Source: a virus
DNA length: 59,658 nucleotides
IMG/VR virus record: IMGVR_UViG_3300027851_000001
Coordinates: 1-59,658 of that record
Direction: 5' to 3' (one strand)
Of the stretch, positions 54,808-59,658 are shown in pieces; position 1 is the stretch's first letter; the number at the start of each line of letters is the position of its first letter. Both the position numbers and the translations under genes were made by a program. The notes beneath the pieces were generated by a model. It had not been told where the DNA came from. It made no database searches and saw only the letters and a program-made list of their open reading frames with translations.

Positions 54808-56345
54808 TCCCTGAGAAGCGCCGCCTGATCATCGACACGACCGAACCCAAGACCATCACCACGGTGATTCCCCATGCCCGCACGATGGAGCACGAAGGCC
54901 GCACACTGGTGGCCGTGCCCTACGGGGTTGACGAGTCACTGGTGCTGCACAACCTCGGCTACAGCGTGCCGGCACCCATCCTGCACTACTACAGCTGGCC
55001 CGGGCGGTTCGCGCCCATGGACCATCAGAGGGATACGGCAGCGTTTTGTACGACGCATAAGCGGGCGCTGGTGCTCAACGCGCCAGGGAGTGGCAAGTCG
55101 ATCAGCGTGCTCTGGGCTGCCGACCACCTGCTGGAGGAGGGCATCGCCAAGCGCGTGCTGATCGTTGCGCCGCTGTCCACCGTGAAGGTTGTGTGGGGGC
55201 GGGAGATCAAGCACCACTTCTCGCACCGCTCGTTCGTGCTGTGCACGGGCTCCCGGGCCCGGCGCATGGAGTTGCTGAAACGCCCCGGCGTGCAGTACGT
55301 GGTGATCAACCACGACGGCTTCAGCACCATGGCGTCCGAACTGAACGACTTCGACGTGGTGATCTACGACGAGGCCACAGCCCTGAAAACGCCCGGCTCG
55401 CGCAGGTACAAGATCTTCGCCAAGTGGATGGACAAGTACCAGCCGTGGCTGTGGATGCTGACCGGCACGCCGATCTCGCAGACCCCCGCTGACGCGTGGA
55501 CGCTGGCCCGGCTGGCGAACTCGCCGATCGTGCCCAAGAGCTACACCACATTCAAGGACATGGTGATGCAGAAGGTGAGCCAGTTCCGGTGGATACCACG
55601 GCCAGACGCGCTAGTGACATGCCAGAAGGTGCTGCAGCCCTCCATCCGGTTCTCCCTGGACGAGTGCAAGGACCTGCCACAGACCAACTTCGTCGGCCGC
55701 AAGGCGGAGATGACACCGCAGCAGACCAAGGCGTTCAAGGAGATGCAGGACAAGGCAGTGACGGTGTTTTCGCACGGGCAGGTGACGGCGGCCAACGCGG
55801 CGGTGGCGCTCAGCAAGCTGCTGCAGATCATCTGCGGCGTGGTGTACGGCGACAACGGCACGTTTGCCATCGACGCCTCGGAGCGGTACAATGTACTCAC
55901 TGAACTGATTGACGAGATAGGCGACAAGGTGATCATCTTCGTGCCGTTGCGCGGGGTGCAGGATTGGCTGGAGCAGGCGCTCAATGCGTCCGGCTACACG
56001 GTAGGCAGCGTGCACGGCGATGTGGGCACCACGGCGCGGAACAAGATCTTCGAGGATTTCCAGCACACGGACCAGCCGCGCATTCTGCTGGCCCACCCGA
56101 AGGTGGCGGCACACGGGCTGACGCTGACGAGAGCCAAGGACATCATCTGGTACGCACCGATTTTCTCCCTCGAAATGTATGAACAAGCCTGCGCTCGCGT
56201 TCGTCGGTTGTCCACGGTGGGACGTACAACCGTGTGGCACATCTGGTCGACACCGTTCGAGGCTGAGCTGTACCGCAGGCTCCGCACGAAGCAAGCAACT
56301 CTCGCGGCCTTTCTTGAACTTGTTAACGGAATCAACGAGGACTGA
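54786..56345 (+). CDS. SNF2-family helicase (519 aa)
   Basis: Motif I N-A-P-G-S-G-K-S, motif II Y-D-E-A-T, motif III L-T-G-T-P, and C-terminal motifs H-G-D-V-G and Q-A-C-A-R-V-R-R. This is a compact SF2/SNF2 DNA translocase common in phage replication modules, often next to a VRR-NUC gene; it overlaps that gene by 22 bases. An ATG at 54798 is an alternative start. Confidence 0.88.
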   Translation: MGGPMLVIPEKRRLIIDTTEPKTITTVIPHARTMEHEGRTLVAVPYGVDESLVLHNLGYSVPAPILHYYSWPGRFAPMDHQRDTAAFCTTHKRALVLNAPGSGKSISVLWAADHLLEEGIAKRVLIVAPLSTVKVVWGREIKHHFSHRSFVLCTGSRARRMELLKRPGVQYVVINHDGFSTMASELNDFDVVIYDEATALKTPGSRRYKIFAKWMDKYQPWLWMLTGTPISQTPADAWTLARLANSPIVPKSYTTFKDMVMQKVSQFRWIPRPDALVTCQKVLQPSIRFSLDECKDLPQTNFVGRKAEMTPQQTKAFKEMQDKAVTVFSHGQVTAANAAVALSKLLQIICGVVYGDNGTFAIDASERYNVLTELIDEIGDKVIIFVPLRGVQDWLEQALNASGYTVGSVHGDVGTTARNKIFEDFQHTDQPRILLAHPKVAAHGLTLTRAKDIIWYAPIFSLEMYEQACARVRRLSTVGRTTVWHIWSTPFEAELYRRLRTKQATLAAFLELVNGINED

Positions 56346-56346
56346 C

Positions 56347-56373
56347 ATGAATTACGAACGGAGAAAGACATGA
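56347..56373 (+). CDS. Mini-ORF/leader peptide (8 aa)
   Basis: ATG encodes M-N-Y-E-R-R-K-T and stops on TGA overlapping the next ATG. Its codons include the next gene's ribosome site (CGGAGAAAG). Could mediate coupling; uncertain. Confidence 0.3.
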   Translation: MNYERRKT

Positions 56374-56555
56374 AAGAGTGGAACGTACACGTTGAAAGAG
56401 TTGGCTACATCGGCACCGTGCAGGAAGACAACGAAGAGCTTGCGCGCTGTGCGGCGCTCTACAAGTTCAGTGAAGAGGGTGACCGTCCACTGACCGGCGC
56501 ACTGCCGATTCCTCGGATTTTTGAGAACGACGAGTTCGGGGTTCGTGAGCGATGA
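56370..56555 (+). CDS. Small hypothetical protein (61 aa)
   Basis: Start behind ACGGAGAAAGAC. Beta-like (W-N-V-H-V-E-R-V-G-Y-I-G) then acidic. Function unknown; ATGA overlap with the next gene. Confidence 0.55.
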   Translation: MKEWNVHVERVGYIGTVQEDNEELARCAALYKFSEEGDRPLTGALPIPRIFENDEFGVRER

Positions 56556-56842
56556 GCCTAGACCACTGGCTGTTCAGGTGCATCCAGACGATGGATGACC
56601 CGCGAATGAATCTTGTCCCGAAGACGGACAAGGAAAAACTGCAGCTGATTCGATCCGCCCTTGCAAGCTACATCGCGGGCGTTAAGCAGGCCCCAATTTT
56701 CGGGTGGTACTGCGAACTTGTCCACGATGCGTCAGGAGAAGTAATTCGGGATGAGTTCACGAGGTCGTCGCCTCTCAATGGGCCTGACAGAGTGCGTGGC
56801 TTCACTTGGCGCGCGACACCACTTTACGAAAGCAAGCAATGA
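56552..56842 (+). CDS. Hypothetical protein (96 aa)
   Basis: Trp-rich (H-W-L-F-R-C, F-G-W-Y-C-E-L). Coupled by ATGA on both sides. Function unknown. Confidence 0.55.
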   Translation: MSLDHWLFRCIQTMDDPRMNLVPKTDKEKLQLIRSALASYIAGVKQAPIFGWYCELVHDASGEVIRDEFTRSSPLNGPDRVRGFTWRATPLYESKQ

Positions 56843-57165
56843 ACCACACCGACCAAACTGAATACGAAGTTAACCAACGTGACGACGGCACCTTTCATGT
56901 CACCGGGCCGAACGACATGGAACTGCTGATTGTTCCAGCCAAGACCGACGCGCAGAGAAAAGAGTCGGAGCGACTCGATTGGCTGTTGCTGCACAACTCA
57001 GCAGAAGCGGACAAGGATTCGCGAGGCTGCTACATCGTGGCATGGGTGAGCGACGGAGCGCCCGGGAACGAGCGCGGTCCGTCAGGCCGGTTCGTTGCTT
57101 CAGGAGCAACACACCGCGAATGCGTCGACCGCTTCCTATCCGGCGACATCAATCGCGTCGACTAA
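56839..57165 (+). CDS. Hypothetical protein (108 aa)
   Basis: ATGA overlap with the previous gene. Ends with F-V-A-S-G-A-T-H-R-E-C-V-D-R-F. E-S-E-R-L-D-W-L-L is a short motif of many small phage proteins. Function unknown. Confidence 0.55.
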   Translation: MNHTDQTEYEVNQRDDGTFHVTGPNDMELLIVPAKTDAQRKESERLDWLLLHNSAEADKDSRGCYIVAWVSDGAPGNERGPSGRFVASGATHRECVDRFLSGDINRVD

Positions 57166-57175
57166 CGGAGCACAG

Positions 57176-57574
57176 ATGAACTACGAGCACGCTGGGCAGG
57201 TGTATCTGGACACCGAGCGCGAACTCGCGCTGATGGATGCTGACCACAAGGCGCGCATCGCGCCGCTGAAAGAGAAGCTGGTCCTGCTGGAACAGTGGAT
57301 CACCGCCCGGGCCCAGGAGGACGGGCTGGAGAACGTCAAGACTGCTGCCGGCACGGTCTACTGGTCCAACCACCAGAAGGCCACCGTCGCAAACCGTGAC
57401 GCGTTTTTCTCGCACTGCCAAGCCACTGGGGCATGGGATCTGCTGGAAGCGCGCGCCGCGAAAACCGCCGTCAAGAGTTTCGTCGAAGCTCACGGCACCC
57501 CACCCCCGGGCGTGGACTACGCAACCGTCCGGGTTTTCAACTTCAGAAAAGCGGCAACGAAGGAATCAACATGA
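57176..57574 (+). CDS. Phage protein, possible replication accessory (132 aa)
   Basis: Start behind AACGGAGCACAG. N-terminal coiled coil, then G-L-E-N-V-K-T-A-A-G-T-V-Y-W-S and D-A-F-F-S-H-C, then W-D-L-L-E-A-R-A-A-K-T-A-V-K; this small domain is widely present near phage recombination genes (memory). Function unknown. Confidence 0.65.
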   Translation: MNYEHAGQVYLDTERELALMDADHKARIAPLKEKLVLLEQWITARAQEDGLENVKTAAGTVYWSNHQKATVANRDAFFSHCQATGAWDLLEARAAKTAVKSFVEAHGTPPPGVDYATVRVFNFRKAATKEST

Positions 57575-58008
57575 ACAACATGGAACAGGCAATCGCGCGC
57601 GTGTGTCACGAGGTGAATCGCGCTTACTGCCACGCACTGGGCGACAACAGCCAGCCCGCGTGGGAGGATGCGCCACAGTGGCAGCGCGACAGCGCGATGC
57701 TCGGTGTGAAGCTGCACGTCGGCAACCCGGACGCTGGCCCACAGGCGAGCCACGAGAGCTGGATGGCGCAGAAGCTGGCCGAAGGCTGGGTGTACGGCCC
57801 TGTGAAAGACCCCGAGAACAAGCAGCACCCCTGCATGGTGCCATTCGATCAACTGCCGCGCGAGCAGCAGGCCAAAGACTTCATCTTCCGTGGGGTCGTT
57901 CACGCCCTCACTGGGGCAACCGACGCTGGTCCCGTCGTGTTGACCGACGCAGACGCCCTTGCCGACCTCGGCGGGTATCCGCGCCCTGACCACCCCACCA
58001 CCCCGTAA
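57571..58008 (+). CDS. RyR-domain protein (145 aa)
   Basis: Start behind GAAGGAATCAAC, with ATGA overlap. C-H-E-V-N-R-A-Y-C, then P-Q-W-Q-R-D-S, H-E-S-W and G-W-V-Y-G-P-V-K-D, then H-P-C-M-V-P-F is the RyR domain as found in phage and bacterial proteins. Its role in phages is unknown; nucleotide or ligand binding is possible. Confidence 0.85.
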   Translation: MNNMEQAIARVCHEVNRAYCHALGDNSQPAWEDAPQWQRDSAMLGVKLHVGNPDAGPQASHESWMAQKLAEGWVYGPVKDPENKQHPCMVPFDQLPREQQAKDFIFRGVVHALTGATDAGPVVLTDADALADLGGYPRPDHPTTP

Positions 58009-58040
58009 CCACAACTTCACCTGAACCACGAGTCCATACC

Positions 58041-58997
58041 ATGAGCAACAACACCCCTTCCCTCAACGTGATGACCAACGTCCCCGCCCACATCGCCGCG
58101 CGCATCGCCGCCCGGCAGAACTCGGGCGTCAAGTCCGCAGTGACCGCAGCCGTGGGCCTCGACGGCCCGCAGATCCCCCGCATCAGCATCAAGGCCGGGC
58201 GCTATCGCCTGATCGAGAGCGGCGTGGAGACCGTCGTCGGCATCACCCTGGACACCATCGTCATCGGCGCCAACCCGCGCGTGTCCAAGGTGTTCTACGC
58301 CAAGGCGTACGACTCGGCCGCCGACAACGTGCGCCCGGACTGCTTCTCCAACGATGGCCTGCACCCCGACGCCTCGGTGACGAGCCCCGTGGCCAACGGC
58401 TGCGCCAACTGCCCCAACAACGTGCTGGGTTCCAAGGTGCTGCCTTCCGGTGCCAAGTCCAAGCTGTGTGCTGACCAGCGCCATCTGGCCGTGGTCCCTG
58501 CCGCCGACGCCACCAAGGTGTACAGCCTCACGGTGCCCGTGTCCGGCATGAAGGCCATGCGCGAGTACTTCAAGGAGCTGGACAACTACGGCATCACCCC
58601 CGAGGAAGTCGTGACCCAGCTGGGCTTCGATGACAGCGCGAGCTACCCGAAGATCACCTTCAAGCAGGTCGGGTACGTGCCGGAGAAGATGGTTGGCAAA
58701 ATCGAGGCACTGTCGCTCAGCGACGACACCAAGGTCGCCACCCGCCAGCTGGCACCGAAGGACACCCATGTCGCGCTGCCCGGCGTCGCAAGTCAGCCAG
58801 CGCTCACTTCTGCTCCGGCCCCGGCACCTGCTCCAGCGGCGCCTCCGGCTCCGACGTTTGATGACGCCTACGAGGATGAGGCCGCTGCCGTGACGCCTGT
58901 GATCGCTGCACCGACCGTGGTGGCCAAGCCGACGGTGGCACCGGTGCGCAGTTCGGATGAGCTGTCCAAGAAGCTCGACGACCTGTTCGGGGCGTAA
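58041..58997 (+). CDS. Single-stranded-DNA-binding-like protein (318 aa)
   Basis: The beta-rich core has K-V-F-Y-A-K-A-Y-D and cysteines (C-F-S-N-D-G, G-C-A-N-C-P-N-N, L-C-A-D-Q-R) that could bind zinc. After a Pro/Ala linker it ends L-S-K-K-L-D-D-L-F-G-A, an acidic tail like those of SSB proteins. It is the last gene before the terminator and the primase; SSB function is inferred from these features and location. Confidence 0.65.
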   Translation: MSNNTPSLNVMTNVPAHIAARIAARQNSGVKSAVTAAVGLDGPQIPRISIKAGRYRLIESGVETVVGITLDTIVIGANPRVSKVFYAKAYDSAADNVRPDCFSNDGLHPDASVTSPVANGCANCPNNVLGSKVLPSGAKSKLCADQRHLAVVPAADATKVYSLTVPVSGMKAMREYFKELDNYGITPEEVVTQLGFDDSASYPKITFKQVGYVPEKMVGKIEALSLSDDTKVATRQLAPKDTHVALPGVASQPALTSAPAPAPAPAAPPAPTFDDAYEDEAAAVTPVIAAPTVVAKPTVAPVRSSDELSKKLDDLFGA

Positions 58998-59020
58998 TAC
59001 ACTCCCCTCTCGGACCACCG

Positions 59021-59046
59021 AACCCCGGCACCGGCCGGGGTTTTTT
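59021..59046 (+). terminator. Rho-independent terminator after the SSB-like gene
   Basis: AACCCCGG (59021-59028) pairs with CCGGGGTT (59035-59042), followed by TTTT. It should cut expression of the primase-helicase relative to the SSB-like gene. Confidence 0.85.
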
Positions 59047-59059
59047 CATCTAGGGGCAT

Positions 59060-59658
59060 GTGTTGGATACCAAGAACTTTCTTACTCGTGTGCTTGCCCA
59101 ATCCAATGAAGTTGTCATCAGCCTGCACAGGTCAGATCCGCACGACCCGACCGCTCGGGGTATGTTCTGGAACGAGACCTTTGCCGATATAGACGATGCT
59201 GTCGCCGCCATCCAGAGGCAGGATGCGCAGCAGTACGTCACGGTGTACTTCAGCGTTGGGCGGCACAGCAATAACAAAACAACTGACGCACAAACCAACA
59301 AGACAAAGATTCTCAGAACCCAGGCAACCGCAACCAGTTTCCGCTCTCTCGCCATCGACATCGACGTTGGCCCCACCAAGCCGTACAAGACCCAGGGGGA
59401 GGGGTCCCGCGCTTTGCAGGCTGCGGTAAACGCCATCGACATACCCTTCCCGCTGCTGGTTTCGTCCGGCAACGGGCTCCACGCTTACTGGCCGCTGACG
59501 AAGGACCTCGACACCGCGACGTGGGTGCTGCTCTCCACCATGCTGAAGTTGGCGCTCGGCGAGCACGGGCTGGACATCGACCCCTCCAAGGTCAACGACC
59601 CCAGCATGGTGCTGCGGCCGGTGGGTACGCACCACAAAAAGCAGACCCCGTGGAAAGA
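59060..59658 (+). CDS. Primase-polymerase/DUF927-type helicase fusion, N-terminal portion (continues at 128-2540)
   Basis: GTG at 59060 follows TAGGGGCAT; TTG at 59063 is equally well spaced, and the ATG at 59058 is in another frame that soon stops. The catalytic motif D-I-D (D100, D102 in L-A-I-D-I-D-V-G) and S-G-N-G-L-H-A-Y-W (about 136-144, His141) are motifs I and II of archaeo-eukaryotic primases. The frame continues through the repeated 127 bases into position 128, giving about 1,003 aa in total. Confidence 0.85.
   Translation, partial: MLDTKNFLTRVLAQSNEVVISLHRSDPHDPTARGMFWNETFADIDDAVAAIQRQDAQQYVTVYFSVGRHSNNKTTDAQTNKTKILRTQATATSFRSLAIDIDVGPTKPYKTQGEGSRALQAAVNAIDIPFPLLVSSGNGLHAYWPLTKDLDTATWVLLSTMLKLALGEHGLDIDPSKVNDPSMVLRPVGTHHKKQTPWK
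59532..59658. repeat. Terminal direct repeat, right copy
   Basis: Exact copy of bases 1-127. Confidence 0.95.

Noticed and set aside
1-59658. Temperate lifestyle based on many operators
   Set aside because: No integrase, excisionase, partition or CI-like gene was seen. Dispersed operators can serve a virulent programme too.

Overview
The window is the complete genome of a tailed dsDNA phage, almost certainly podovirus-like (short tail), with a unique length of 59,531 bp. The last 127 bases repeat the first 127 exactly, so the linear record is an opened circle and the primase-helicase gene runs across the ends (59060 to the end, then on to 2540). The GC-rich coding sequence, sigma70-like promoters and the flavour of the small hypothetical proteins point to a Gram-negative betaproteobacterial host, perhaps Burkholderiales/Comamonadaceae; that host call is inference. 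I found no integrase, no clear CI-like repressor, no phage RNA polymerase and no tRNA gene. The phage looks virulent and dependent on host RNA polymerase.

Layout. (1) 33.6-59.5 kb and 0-3.5 kb, plus strand: early and middle genes. From 33.6 to 50 kb there are about 35 short, tightly packed genes. Most are unrecognised, but they include a ribbon-helix-helix protein, a MoxR/VWA/DUF3150-like trio, a DEDD exonuclease, an HTH protein and a DUF3310 protein. From 50.9 kb to 2.5 kb across the ends lies the replication module: family A DNA polymerase split by an intein, a Cas4/RecB-like nuclease, a VRR-NUC nuclease, an SNF2 helicase, an RyR-domain protein, an SSB-like protein and a PrimPol-DUF927 helicase. 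(2) 33.3 down to 3.6 kb, minus strand: the late module. In transcription order it has TerS, TerL, a small metallopeptidase-like protein, an SGNH-esterase spike cassette, portal, small head proteins, scaffold, major capsid, decoration protein, two adaptors, tail fibre and its chaperone, two holin-like proteins, endolysin, DUF1353, a secreted HNH protein, a lipoprotein, tail nozzle, internal virion proteins (one with a transglycosylase domain, one of 2,061 aa) and an HNH nuclease. The two arms diverge from about 33.3-33.6 kb and converge at about 3.55 kb.

Most notable. (a) The polymerase intein, inserted in the O-helix/motif B, carries an HNH homing-endonuclease gene in a different (+1) reading frame. 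Both frames stay open over the whole overlap, so the polymerase-intein frame is kept while the same DNA encodes the nuclease. (b) A 16-bp palindrome, TAATCCCRYGGGATTA, occurs 11 times, only in the 34-50 kb early region and always at gene boundaries; this is a stoperator-like or regulon-type dispersed operator. (c) Two consensus-type sigma70 promoters share an identical internal operator (ACCACATAGTGGT) and a structured leader that contains the same palindrome. (d) The spike gene is an AT-rich cassette, flanked by near-repeat promoters and ended by its own terminator, like a moron. (e) A 1.07-kb gene-free, AT-richer, repeat-laden stretch at 35.3-36.4 kb is the best candidate for a replication or control region.
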